From: Streptomyces caeruleatus | GTDB taxonomy: Bacteria; Actinomycetota; Actinomycetes; Streptomycetales; Streptomycetaceae | Length of the DNA stretch: 64,000 nt | Assembly: GCF_001514235.1 (NCBI RefSeq) | Contig: NZ_KQ948933.1 | Span: 180,694 to 244,693, forward strand | Direction: 5' to 3' | Part shown: positions 17,357-25,626 of the stretch, piece by piece | How positions within the stretch are numbered: the stretch's first letter is position 1 | Layout: every line of letters starts with the position of its first letter | Position numbers and translations under genes: made by a program | Notes under the pieces: model-generated | What the model was told of the DNA's origin: nothing | Seen by the model: only the letters and a program-made list of their open reading frames with translations | Database searches by the model: none

Positions 17357-18778
17357 TCACCCGTGCAACCGCTCCCCACAGTGCGGCCAGGGACTCGCCC
17401 CCTGCCGCACGTACAGCTTCTTCGCGCGCATCGTCTGTTCCTCCGCCGGGGCGTCCTGCGGGCGGCCCTTTCCGCCGAGGTTGTGCCAGGTCTGGGTGTC
17501 GAACTGGTACAGCCCGCCGTAGTTGCCCGAGGAGTCCACCGCGTCCGGCCGGCCCCCGGACTCGCAGGCCGCGAGCCCCTGCCAGTTCAGCCCCCCGGCG
17601 GCGCGCACGGACGTCGGCAGCGGTTTGGTCCCGACCTTCACCACCTGGGTCTGCGGCTCGCGCACCACCTCGGACCCGATCCGCCGCGGCTTCTGCTTGA
17701 CGCCGTTGACCGTGCGCAGGGAGTACGTGATCCGGCGCAGGCCCACCCGGCCCGCCCGCTCGACGACCTCCGTGCCCTTGAACACCGACGGGTCCTCGAC
17801 CCGCTCCACCGCGAACTGGATCGCCTCGTCGTGGATCTCCTTGCGGCCGGTGATCCGCAGGACCGTGACCGCCTGCCCGTCGCGCGGGAAGCTGTCCAGG
17901 GGGACGGAGGTGGTGTCCTGTCCGCGCAGCGTGATGCCCGCCTGCCGCACGACCTCGCCCACCGTCGCGGCGTTGGTGCGGATGGTGCGCGCCCGGCCGT
18001 CCGCCATGATCGTCACGGCGCGTTCGGTCCGCACGTCCAACGTGAGCCCCTCACGCCCGATGCGCCGGGAGCGCGACGTGGAGACATACGCCCCCTCCGC
18101 GCGCACCCCGATCTGCCGCAGTGCCGCCTCCACCGTCCGCTCCGTGGTCCACACCTCGCGCCGCTGCCCGTCGAGGGTGAGCCGTACGGGGCGCCCGTAG
18201 TGCACCGCGATCTCGTCACCGCTGGTGAGGGCCGCGTCGGCGGCGGGCGCCACGGCGTCGTGCGCGCCCACCTCGACGCCCTCCTCGTCGAGGAGTTCGG
18301 TGACGTCGTCGGCGAAGGTGTGCAGGGTGCGCGGCTTGCCGTCGACGTTCAGCTCGATCGCCTTGTCCTTGGCGACGAAGGCGCTCGTGCCGCCCGCGAG
18401 GAAGGCCACGACCAGCGCCTGCGGGACGAGCCGGCGCATCGGCCCGTCGCCCCGCTCGGCGAGCCGCGCCCTGCGCCGGTGCGCGGCGCGCCGGCCGCTC
18501 CGGGGGCGCGCCACGGGCTCGTACGCCGTCTCGGGCTCCTCGTGGGCGGGCCGGTAGGTGTCCTCGTACGCGCCGTACGGGTCACGCCCCTCGTATCCCT
18601 CGTACCCGCCGTATCCCTCGTACGCGGGCCGGTACGTGTCCGTCCGCGTCGGATGTGCCGCCGGCCCGCCCGCCACCCCGTACGCCAGCGTCTGGACGCT
18701 GTGCGGGTCGAAGCCGCCGTGCCTCGGGGGCCGGTGGGCCGGGCTCGGGCCATACGTCTCGTACTGCGCGTTGCTCAC
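17357..18778 (-). CDS. rpfB: Resuscitation-promoting factor RpfB, G5 and transglycosylase domains
   Basis: The protein has 473 residues. A long Tyr/Pro-rich cytoplasmic N-terminus (repeated YEGYEG-type motifs) leads to a basic stretch and one membrane or signal helix (ALVVAFLAGGTSAFVA). About three DUF348 repeats (KDKAIELNVDGKPRTLHTF, VRLTLDGQRREVWTTER, GLTLDVRTERAVTIMADG) and a G5 domain (VERVEDPSVFKGTEVVERAG) follow. The C-terminal Rpf lysozyme-like domain is GGLNWQGLAACESGG and on, with catalytic Glu in ACESGG. Such enzymes cleave peptidoglycan during spore germination and regrowth. GTG start with GGAG nine bases before it. The Tyr/Gly-rich leader is unusually long for the family. Confidence 0.97.
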   Translation of the reverse strand: MSNAQYETYGPSPAHRPPRHGGFDPHSVQTLAYGVAGGPAAHPTRTDTYRPAYEGYGGYEGYEGRDPYGAYEDTYRPAHEEPETAYEPVARPRSGRRAAHRRRARLAERGDGPMRRLVPQALVVAFLAGGTSAFVAKDKAIELNVDGKPRTLHTFADDVTELLDEEGVEVGAHDAVAPAADAALTSGDEIAVHYGRPVRLTLDGQRREVWTTERTVEAALRQIGVRAEGAYVSTSRSRRIGREGLTLDVRTERAVTIMADGRARTIRTNAATVGEVVRQAGITLRGQDTTSVPLDSFPRDGQAVTVLRITGRKEIHDEAIQFAVERVEDPSVFKGTEVVERAGRVGLRRITYSLRTVNGVKQKPRRIGSEVVREPQTQVVKVGTKPLPTSVRAAGGLNWQGLAACESGGRPDAVDSSGNYGGLYQFDTQTWHNLGGKGRPQDAPAEEQTMRAKKLYVRQGASPWPHCGERLHG

Positions 18779-18920
18779 GACGACACGCTCCAGCGGAGGG
18801 GTCCGTTTCAGGGCCCCCAGAACCTAGCGGAGCGGTGAAAACTCTCCAAAGCGACGCGACTACCCACAGTCGTGACAAGTCGGAGGTGTACCCCTGCGAG
18901 CGTTATGCGGCGGTTATCCG

Positions 18921-19802
18921 TCAGTAGCCGAAGGCATGTGCCGTGTTCGCCCCGAGGGCCGTCGCCAGCGCGTCCTCGTCGATCCCCCGGACGGCGGCCA
19001 TGGCGCGCACCGTGATCGGAATGAGATACGGCGCGTTGGGCCGTCCGCGGTACGGCGCCGGCGTGAGGAAGGGCGCGTCGGTCTCCACGAGGAGCAGTTC
19101 CAGCGGGGCCACCGCCACCGCGTCCCGCAGATTCTGGGCGTTCTTGAAGGTGACGTTGCCCGCGAAGGACATGTAGTAGCCGGCGCGGGCGCACACCTCG
19201 GCCATCTCGGCGTCCCCGGAGTAGCAGTGGAAGACGGTGCGCTCGGGCGCGCCCTCCTCCTTCAGCACCCGCAGCACGTCCGCGTGGGCCTCGCGGTCAT
19301 GGATGACCAGGGCCTTGCCGTGCCGCTTGGCGATCTCGATGTGGGCACGGAAGGAGGCCTCCTGCGCCTCCTTGCCCTCGGGCCCGGTGCGGAAGTAGTC
19401 GAGGCCGGTCTCGCCGACGCCCTTCACCTGCGGGAGCGCGGCGAGGCGGTCGATCTCCGCGAGCGCCTCGTCGAGCGCCCTCGCGCCCCCGGGCTCGCGC
19501 GCCCCCTGCCGGGACCAGCCGTCGGGGTCTCCGTGCACGATGCGTGGCGCCTCGTTCGGGTGCAGGGCGACCGTCGCGTGCACGGCGTCGTACCGGGCCG
19601 CCGTCTCGGCCGCCCATTGGGAGCCGCGTACGTCACAGCCCACCTGCACGACCGTCGTCACCCCGACCGACGCCGCCTTGGCCAGACCCTCGTCCACCGT
19701 GCCGGACTGCATGTCGAGGTGGGTGTGCGAGTCGGCGACCGGCACCCGGAGCGGCTCCGGGAGCGGCGGGGCGGCGTGCTTGTCGGAGGTGTTCGAAGGC
19801 AT
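18921..19802 (-). CDS. tatD: TatD family metal-dependent hydrolase / DNase
   Basis: A 293-residue TIM-barrel hydrolase with the TatD metal ligands: ADSHTHLDM near residue 25, Glu in GVGETGLDYF, His in VIHDREAH, a His in TVFHCYSGD and Asp in VETDAPFLTP. TatD proteins are 3'-5' DNases of the amidohydrolase superfamily. An insertion at about residues 95-110 (PDGWSRQGAREPGG) is typical of streptomycete versions. It lies 143 bases upstream of rpfB on the same strand. The gap 18779-18920 should hold the rpfB promoter, but I could not identify a convincing one. Confidence 0.95.
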   Translation of the reverse strand: MPSNTSDKHAAPPLPEPLRVPVADSHTHLDMQSGTVDEGLAKAASVGVTTVVQVGCDVRGSQWAAETAARYDAVHATVALHPNEAPRIVHGDPDGWSRQGAREPGGARALDEALAEIDRLAALPQVKGVGETGLDYFRTGPEGKEAQEASFRAHIEIAKRHGKALVIHDREAHADVLRVLKEEGAPERTVFHCYSGDAEMAEVCARAGYYMSFAGNVTFKNAQNLRDAVAVAPLELLLVETDAPFLTPAPYRGRPNAPYLIPITVRAMAAVRGIDEDALATALGANTAHAFGY

Positions 19803-19864
19803 GCCCCGATCCTACGAAAGGAGCATGCCCTCGAACGGGTCGGCCTTCCGCGCCGGCGCCGGGC

Positions 19865-20275
19865 TCAGCTCGCCTTGCGGTGGAAGACGTGCAGGAGGTC
19901 GGAGAGGTGCCAGTGGTGGTCCTCCTTGGGCGCCGTACCGTCCGACGGCACGCCCGGCACCTCCACGGGACCGGCCGGCGGCACCCGGCGCTGCTGGTGC
20001 ACCGCGTCGCGCACCGAGGAGACCCGCCCCGGACGCATGATGCGCACGAGGTGGTTGTCGCAGTTCGGGCACGTGGGCCGGCTCAGCGGCGACGGCACGA
20101 CCTCGCCGTCGGCCACGTACATCACGAACTCACGGCCTTCGCCGTCTATGTGGTGCTCTATCTCGTACGACTGCTCCCAGCCGTGCCCGCAGCGCATGCA
20201 GGCGAAGGAGTACGACTCGTTGACGACGGCGGTCGCACCGTTGCGAAGGCCAGTGTGTCCGGTGATCTCGCTCAT
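19865..20275 (-). CDS. Zinc-ribbon protein of unknown function
   Basis: The ATG at 20275 behind AGGAG gives 136 residues. Two CxxC pairs, CMRCGHGW (about residue 27) and CPNCDNHLV (about residue 69), make a zinc ribbon split by a beta-rich segment that ends EFVMYVADGEVV. The C-terminal half is Pro-rich and polar and ends SDLLHVFHRKAS. It is conserved in the same place between rsmI and tatD in other streptomycetes as I recall. The function is unknown; RNA or protein binding is only a guess from the ribbon. Confidence 0.85.
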   Translation of the reverse strand: MSEITGHTGLRNGATAVVNESYSFACMRCGHGWEQSYEIEHHIDGEGREFVMYVADGEVVPSPLSRPTCPNCDNHLVRIMRPGRVSSVRDAVHQQRRVPPAGPVEVPGVPSDGTAPKEDHHWHLSDLLHVFHRKAS

Positions 20276-20294
20276 GCCAGCTCCTGTGGTCCGC

Positions 20295-20319
20295 TGGTGG
20301 GACGGGTTGCGTCCCACCA
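20295..20319 (-). terminator. Hairpin terminator between rsmI and the zinc-ribbon gene
   Basis: TGGTGGGACG (20295-20304) and CGTCCCACCA (20310-20319) form a perfect 10-bp stem with a 5-base loop in the 190-base gap 20276-20465. It separates rsmI from the downstream gene, whose ribosome site starts only a few bases later. Confidence 0.6.
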
Positions 20320-20465
20320 CCCAGTGGACTCCTCCGCAGGAGCGAACGCACGCCATCTGTCCACTGTTGGGGGCGACTTGGACGTTCCTTGCCGAAAGGC
20401 CCGGCTCCCTTTACCCCCGCATGGGGCGCACGCTCATGCGATATACGCCCTGCTCACCCGGCGTT

Positions 20466-21314
20466 TCACGCCCCCGCGTTCTTGGCCGCCACCACGGCGT
20501 CGAAGACCTCCCGCTTCGGCAGCCCGGCCTCCGCCGCCACCGCCGCGATGGCCTCCTTGCGCCGCTCCCCCGCCTCTTCGCGCACGCGAACCCGCCGGAC
20601 CAGCTCGGCGGCGTCGACCTCCTCGGCGCCCTTGTCCGGCGCCCCCTCGACGACCACGGTGATCTCCCCGCGCACTCCCTCGGCCGCCCACGCCGCGAGC
20701 TCCGCGAGCCCGCCCCGCTTGACCTCCTCGTACGTCTTGGTCAGCTCCCGGCACACGGCGGCCCGTCGGTCTCCGCCCAGCACCTCGGCCATCGCGGCGA
20801 GGGTGTCGTCGAGCCGGTGCGGGGCCTCGAAGTAGACGAGCGTCCGCCGCTCCCGCTCCACTTCCCTGAGCCGCGACAGCCGCTCCCCCGCCTTGCGCGG
20901 CAGGAACCCCTCGAAGCAGAACCGGTCGACGGGCAGCCCCGACAGGGCGAGCGCGGTCAGCACGGCGGACGGCCCCGGCACCGCGGTGACCTTGACGTCC
21001 TTCTCCACCGCGGCCGCGACCAGCCGGTACCCGGGGTCGGACACGGACGGCATCCCGGCGTCCGTGACGAGCAGTACCCGCGAGCCCGCCAGCAGCGCCT
21101 CGACCAGCTCGGGGGTCCGCGCGGCCTCGTTCCCCTCGAAGTACGACACGACCCGCCCCGTCGGCTGCACGTCCAGCGCCTGGGTGAGGCGCTTGAGCCG
21201 GCGCGTGTCCTCGGCGGCGATCACGTCCGCGCCGGCGAGCTCCTCGACCAGCCGGGGCGGGGCGTCCTTGACGTCGCCGATGGGAGTGCCTGCCAAAACA
21301 AGGGTTCCTGTCAC
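20466..21314 (-). CDS. rsmI: 16S rRNA (cytidine(1402)-2'-O)-methyltransferase
   Basis: A tetrapyrrole-methylase-fold SAM enzyme of 282 residues. Motifs are TLVLAGTPIGDVKDAPPRLV at the N-terminus, VIAAEDTRRLKRL, VLLVTDAGMPSVSDPGYRLV and VPGPSAVLTALALSGLP, followed by the family's FEGFLPRKAGER. RsmI 2'-O-methylates C1402 in the decoding centre. The GTG at 21314 has GAGG eight to nine bases upstream and gives the family N-terminus; the frame extends to 21341. It is divergent from pmt with a 62-base intergenic region. Confidence 0.96.
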   Translation of the reverse strand: MTGTLVLAGTPIGDVKDAPPRLVEELAGADVIAAEDTRRLKRLTQALDVQPTGRVVSYFEGNEAARTPELVEALLAGSRVLLVTDAGMPSVSDPGYRLVAAAVEKDVKVTAVPGPSAVLTALALSGLPVDRFCFEGFLPRKAGERLSRLREVERERRTLVYFEAPHRLDDTLAAMAEVLGGDRRAAVCRELTKTYEEVKRGGLAELAAWAAEGVRGEITVVVEGAPDKGAEEVDAAELVRRVRVREEAGERRKEAIAAVAAEAGLPKREVFDAVVAAKNAGA

Positions 21315-21364
21315 GTTTCCATCCTCGCAGGGCGCATCCACGCGACTGTCACAGACGTGTTCCC

Positions 21365-21370
21365 TACGAT
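21365..21370 (+). promoter_or_regulatory. Candidate -10 box for leaderless pmt
   Basis: TACGAT is a good streptomycete -10 hexamer ending seven bases before the GTG of pmt, and no Shine-Dalgarno sequence precedes that GTG. A partial -35 (GCGACT, 21342-21347) lies 17 bases upstream. Confidence 0.5.
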
Positions 21371-21376
21371 GGCGCG

Positions 21377-23119
21377 GTGACCAGTACCGCGTCCTCCACG
21401 GACACCCGGCAGGGCCAGGCGACCCACGAGCAGCGGCCGTCGTGGCAGCAGCGGCTGCGCCGCTTCGGCTACATGGCGACGCCCCGGAGCGACGTCCGCG
21501 ACCGGCTCGTGCCGCCGTACGTCCAGCCCAGCCCGCGGATGTGGCAGTTCCTCGGCGTCCCGCGGCCGCTCGCCGAGCGGATCGCGCGCTGGTCGGGCTG
21601 GATCGGTCCGCTGCTGGTGACGCTGCTCGCCGGGGTGCTGCGGTTCTGGAACCTGGGCAGCCCCAAGGCGGTGATATTCGACGAGACGTACTACGCCAAG
21701 GACGCCTGGGCGCTCGTCCACCGCGGTTTCGAGGTCAACTGGGACAAGAACGCCAACGACCTGATCCTCGACATCGGCAGCCGGGTCAAGATCCCGACGG
21801 ACGCGGCGTACGTCGTCCATCCGCCGGTCGGCAAGTACGTCATCGGGCTGGGCGAGCTGATCTTCGGGTTCAACCCGTTCGGCTGGCGGTTCATGACGGC
21901 GCTGCTGGGCACCCTGGCCGTCCTGATGCTGTGCCGCATCGGCCGGCGCATCTTCCGCTCGACCTTCCTCGGCTGCCTCGCGGGCACGCTGATGGCGGTC
22001 GACGGGCTGGCCTTCGTGATGGCGCGCACCTCGCTGCTCGACGGGGTGCTGATGTTCTTCGTGCTGGCGGCGTTCGGCTGCCTCGTCCTCGACCGGGACC
22101 GGGCGCGCGCGAAACTCGCGGCCGCCCTCCCCGCCGACCCCGACGGCCGGGTCCGTCCCGACGCGGACATCGCGGAGACCCTGCGCCTGGGATGGCGGCC
22201 CTACCGCTGGCTGGCCGGCCTGATGCTGGGCCTGGCCATCGGCACCAAGTGGAACGGCCTGTACTTCCTGGTCGCGTTCGGTCTGATGACGGTCCTCTGG
22301 GACGTCGGCGCCCGCAAGGTCGCCGGTGCCCGCCACCCCTACACCGCGGTCCTCAAGCGCGACCTGGGCCTCGCCTTCCTGGCGACCGTGCCGGTGGCGA
22401 TCGTCACCTACATCGCCTCGTGGACCGGCTGGATCCTCTCCCCGACGGACGGCACCGGCGGCTACTACCGCGACTGGGCGGGCGCCGACGGCCGCGGCAG
22501 CAGCTGGTCTTGGCTGTTCCCCGACTGGTGGCTGAGCCTGTGGCACTACGAGGCCCAGGTGTACGAGTTCCACGTCGGCCTGTCGTCGCCGCACACCTAC
22601 CAGTCCAACCCGTGGAGCTGGATCGTCGTCGGCCGCCCGGTGTCGTACTTCTACGAGTCCCCCGCGCCCGGCAAGGACGGCTGCCCCGTCGACGCGGGCG
22701 AGAAGTGCGCGCGCGAGGTGCTGGCGCTCGGCACTCCGCTGCTGTGGTGGGTGGCCGCGTTCGCGGTCCTGTACGTCCTGTGGCGCTGGGTCTTCCGCCG
22801 CGACTGGCGGGCCGGCGCCATCGCCTGCGGCGTCGCGGCCGGCTACCTCCCCTGGTTCCTCTACCAGGAACGCACCATCTTCTTCTTCTACGCCGTCGTC
22901 TTCCTGCCCTTCCTCTGCCTGGCCGTGGCCATGCTCCTCGGCGCGATCATCGGCCCACCGGGCGCCGGCGACACCCGCCGGGTGGCCGGCGCCACGGGCG
23001 CGGGCGTCCTGGTCCTGCTGATCGCCTGGAACTTCATCTACTTCTGGCCCCTGTACACGGGCACGGCGATCCCCATAGACAGCTGGCGCTCGCGGATGTG
23101 GCTGGACACCTGGGTGTAG
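21377..23119 (+). CDS. pmt: Polyprenol-phosphate-mannose: protein O-mannosyltransferase
   Basis: A GT39-family membrane enzyme of 580 residues with about ten or eleven transmembrane helices. It transfers mannose from polyprenyl-phosphate to Ser/Thr of secreted proteins during Sec export. The first extracytoplasmic loop holds the Asp-Glu pair in IFDETYYAKD needed for catalysis (family knowledge), and the C-terminal part YLPWFLYQERTIFFFYAVVF is the PMT_C signature. Downstream lie two penicillin-binding proteins and ssgE, so envelope glycosylation and wall synthesis are grouped here. The GTG start probably sits at the 5' end of the mRNA. Confidence 0.95.
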   Translation: MTSTASSTDTRQGQATHEQRPSWQQRLRRFGYMATPRSDVRDRLVPPYVQPSPRMWQFLGVPRPLAERIARWSGWIGPLLVTLLAGVLRFWNLGSPKAVIFDETYYAKDAWALVHRGFEVNWDKNANDLILDIGSRVKIPTDAAYVVHPPVGKYVIGLGELIFGFNPFGWRFMTALLGTLAVLMLCRIGRRIFRSTFLGCLAGTLMAVDGLAFVMARTSLLDGVLMFFVLAAFGCLVLDRDRARAKLAAALPADPDGRVRPDADIAETLRLGWRPYRWLAGLMLGLAIGTKWNGLYFLVAFGLMTVLWDVGARKVAGARHPYTAVLKRDLGLAFLATVPVAIVTYIASWTGWILSPTDGTGGYYRDWAGADGRGSSWSWLFPDWWLSLWHYEAQVYEFHVGLSSPHTYQSNPWSWIVVGRPVSYFYESPAPGKDGCPVDAGEKCAREVLALGTPLLWWVAAFAVLYVLWRWVFRRDWRAGAIACGVAAGYLPWFLYQERTIFFFYAVVFLPFLCLAVAMLLGAIIGPPGAGDTRRVAGATGAGVLVLLIAWNFIYFWPLYTGTAIPIDSWRSRMWLDTWV

Positions 23120-23131
23120 CCGGCGGACAGA

Positions 23132-23157
23132 GGGCGCCGGCCCGGTCGCCGGTGCCC
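23132..23157. terminator. Terminator between convergent pmt and small membrane protein gene
   Basis: GGGCGCCGGC (23132-23141) pairs with GCCGGTGCCC (23148-23157), nine Watson-Crick pairs plus one G-U, with a 6-base loop. It starts 13 bases after the pmt stop and ends one base before the stop of the opposing gene. Confidence 0.75.
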
Positions 23158-23158
23158 G

Positions 23159-23644
23159 TCAGCGGCCGTCACCGGTCACGCCCAGCCGGACCGGCGACGG
23201 CCCGACGCGTCGGCAGCCACAGTCCCGCCCGCGCTGTGGGGTGTGCGGGGCCTGCCTCGGCCTGCCCTTGTCGGCGGCGCGCAGCACAGTGATCATCGCC
23301 GCGGCCCCGCTCAGCAGCCCACCGAAGCCGGAGACCCCGGAGACCACGACCGGCAGGATGCTCGGCGAAGCCGACGCGCTCTGTACGGCCGCCGCCTCTG
23401 CCACCGCAGCCTCCGGCTCCTCCTCGTCCGTGTCTCCGGGTGCCGGGCTGTCGTGGTCGCCGCTGACGGGGGCCAGGACGACGGCGCGGTCCTGCGCGGC
23501 CCATGACACGAACGAGCCGAGGCAGAGCGCGAACAGGGCGGCGGCGGCGATCAGCCAGAGCAGCGAGGCACGGGCTGTGACGCGTCGGCGCAGGGCCGAC
23601 GGCAGCGCCTGCCAGGTCCGGGTCGGTTCAGGGCTGCTCAGCAT
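23159..23644 (-). CDS. Small two-helix membrane protein of unknown function
   Basis: The ATG at 23644 with GAGGAG gives 161 residues. A basic N-terminus precedes a transmembrane helix (ASLLWLIAAAALFALCLGSFV). An acidic extracytoplasmic stretch (PAPGDTDEEEPEAAVAEAA) follows, then a second helix (ILPVVVSGVSGFGGLLSGAAAMI) and a basic tail with two Cys (GRDCGCRR). No family recognised. It is convergent with pmt and divergent from the first penicillin-binding protein gene, whose promoter must lie in 23645-23877. Confidence 0.7.
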   Translation of the reverse strand: MLSSPEPTRTWQALPSALRRRVTARASLLWLIAAAALFALCLGSFVSWAAQDRAVVLAPVSGDHDSPAPGDTDEEEPEAAVAEAAAVQSASASPSILPVVVSGVSGFGGLLSGAAAMITVLRAADKGRPRQAPHTPQRGRDCGCRRVGPSPVRLGVTGDGR

Positions 23645-23877
23645 GTCGATCGCTCCTCGTCTCCGTGGCGCCACACCTCCGCGGCGACCCCTGCCTCCAT
23701 TGCGCCCCCGCCGCCGGTTCGCGTCACGGCACTGCATTTCGGGGCTTGACAACGCGGGGGCCAGCCCTCTTCGTTCGGCCAAGAATCGGTCACACATTCG
23801 GACAACAAAAGAAAACAGTTCCCCCACCGGTCCCGCACGCCACTTACAGTGCGGTGGACTGAAACGGGGAGGGACGT

Positions 23878-25518
23878 ATGTCCAAGGGGGTCAGAAACGC
23901 CGTCATAGGCGGCGTGTTCGCCGTGATGGTGGGCGGGGCCGGGTACGGCGCGTACAACATCATGTCGGCGTTGAACGGCGGCGGGGCGACCGGCCAGGGA
24001 GGGCCGGCGCCGGTGCGGTCCGGGCCGCCGGGTGCCGACGAGGTCGAGGAGACCACGGCGAAGTTCTTCGCGGCCTGGGAGAAGGGGGAGGCGGCCCAGG
24101 CGGCGGCGTACACGAACAACGACGCGGCGGCCGGGCCGGTGCTGAGGTCCTTCAGCGAGGGCGCCCACATCACCGGCGTGAAGATCACGCCTGGCAAGGC
24201 GACCGGCGCCACCGTGCCCTTCACCGTGAAGGCGAAGGTCACCTACGACGGCAAGTCCAAGCCGCTCACCTACAAGAGCGAGCTCAAGGTGGTGCGCGGC
24301 ATCACCACCGGCCGGGCCCTCGTCGACTGGCAGCCGACCGTGATCCACCCGCAGCTGGAGAAGGACGACAGGCTCGTCACCGGCGAGGCCTCGGCCCCGC
24401 CCATCGAGGCCGTGGACCGGAACGGCACCGTGCTGACGAAGGAGAAGTACCCCTCCCTCGGCCCGATCCTGGACACCCTGCGCGACAGATACGGCAGCAA
24501 GGCGGGCGGCACCCCCGGCATCGAGCTGGCGATCCGACATGCCGACGAGTCGCCGGACACCTCGCTGCTGACCCTCGCCAAGGGCCGGCCCGGCAAACTG
24601 GAGACGACGCTCAGCGCGAGCGCGCAGGCGGCGGCCGAGAAGGCGGTGAAGCAGTACGCCGAGTCCTCGGTGGTGGCCGTCAAGCCGAGCACCGGCGAGG
24701 TCCTGGCGGTGGCCAACCACCGTGACGACGCCTTCAACGCGGCCTTCGAGGGACGCGTCCCGCCCGGCTCCACGATGAAGATCATCACCTCGGCGATGCT
24801 CATCGACAACGGCGTGACCACGATGAACGGGCCCGCGCCCTGCCCCGACACGGCGACCTGGCAGAGCCAGACCTTCAAGAACCTCACCGGCATGAAGCCG
24901 GACGAGAGCGCGAGCGCCACCCTCGCGGCCGGCTTCATGCGCTCCTGCAACACGGCCTTCATCAAGCTGGTCGACGAGAAGCCGCTCTCCGACGCCTCGT
25001 TGGCGGCGGAGGCCGAGCAGCGGTTCGGGCTCGGCCGCGACTGGAAGACCGGCATCACCTCCTTCGACGGCAGCGTCCCCGCCTCCACCGGTCCCGACCG
25101 CGCGGCCAACGCCATCGGTCAGGGCCAGGTCGAGATGAACCCGCTGAACATGGCGTCGGTGACGGCGACCGCGATCACGGGTACGTTCCGGCAGCCGTAC
25201 CTGGTCGGTCGCGACCTCGACGACCGGCCGTTCGCCACCGCCGACGGACTGCGGTCGGGCACGGTCGCCCAGCTGAAGCAGATGATGCGGCTGACCGCGA
25301 CCTCGTCCCCGGGCACCGCCGTGCAGGTCATGTCCGGACTGAGCGGCGACATCGGCGCCAAGACCGGTTCCGCCGAGGTCGACGGTGAGGCCACCTCGGA
25401 CAGCTGGTTCACCGGTTTCCGCAATGACGTGGCGGCCGCGGCCATGGCCCAGCAGGGCGGCCACGGCAGCGACGCGGCGGGCCCGATTGTCGCAGCCGTG
25501 CTACGAGCGTCCGGCTGA
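23878..25518 (+). CDS. Class B penicillin-binding protein with NTF2-like (MecA_N) domain
   Basis: The protein has 546 residues. One N-terminal anchor helix (NAVIGGVFAVMVGGAGYGAY) precedes an NTF2-like domain at about 55-155, a dimerisation region and a transpeptidase domain. The active-site triad is Ser298-x-x-Lys301 (PPGSTMKII), Ser356-Cys-Asn358 (RSCNTAF) and Lys495-Thr-Gly (GAKTGSAEVDG). It cross-links peptidoglycan outside the membrane. MecA_N-type proteins tend to bind beta-lactams weakly (family knowledge); whether this one does is not visible. GGGAGGGA precedes the ATG. It is a tandem paralogue of the next gene, 108 bases downstream. Confidence 0.94.
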   Translation: MSKGVRNAVIGGVFAVMVGGAGYGAYNIMSALNGGGATGQGGPAPVRSGPPGADEVEETTAKFFAAWEKGEAAQAAAYTNNDAAAGPVLRSFSEGAHITGVKITPGKATGATVPFTVKAKVTYDGKSKPLTYKSELKVVRGITTGRALVDWQPTVIHPQLEKDDRLVTGEASAPPIEAVDRNGTVLTKEKYPSLGPILDTLRDRYGSKAGGTPGIELAIRHADESPDTSLLTLAKGRPGKLETTLSASAQAAAEKAVKQYAESSVVAVKPSTGEVLAVANHRDDAFNAAFEGRVPPGSTMKIITSAMLIDNGVTTMNGPAPCPDTATWQSQTFKNLTGMKPDESASATLAAGFMRSCNTAFIKLVDEKPLSDASLAAEAEQRFGLGRDWKTGITSFDGSVPASTGPDRAANAIGQGQVEMNPLNMASVTATAITGTFRQPYLVGRDLDDRPFATADGLRSGTVAQLKQMMRLTATSSPGTAVQVMSGLSGDIGAKTGSAEVDGEATSDSWFTGFRNDVAAAAMAQQGGHGSDAAGPIVAAVLRASG

Positions 25519-25626
25519 ACTCACCCCCCGGGGCACGGGACTCTAGGGTGGTCCCCGTCGTTGGTATGGGTGAGGCAGGCGGGGCGGCGGCGGGGGCCCC
25601 TGGAATTCGTGAGGGAACGGAAAGCA

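Noticed and set aside
15419..18838. 1,139-codon plus-strand open frame across ispE, rsmA and rpfB
   Set aside because: It is antisense to three well-recognised genes, contains no family motif and reflects the GC-rich codon bias of the opposite strand.
18779..18920. c-di-AMP riboswitch before rpfB
   Set aside because: Known for some rpf genes, but I see no conserved core or long paired structure in the 142 bases.
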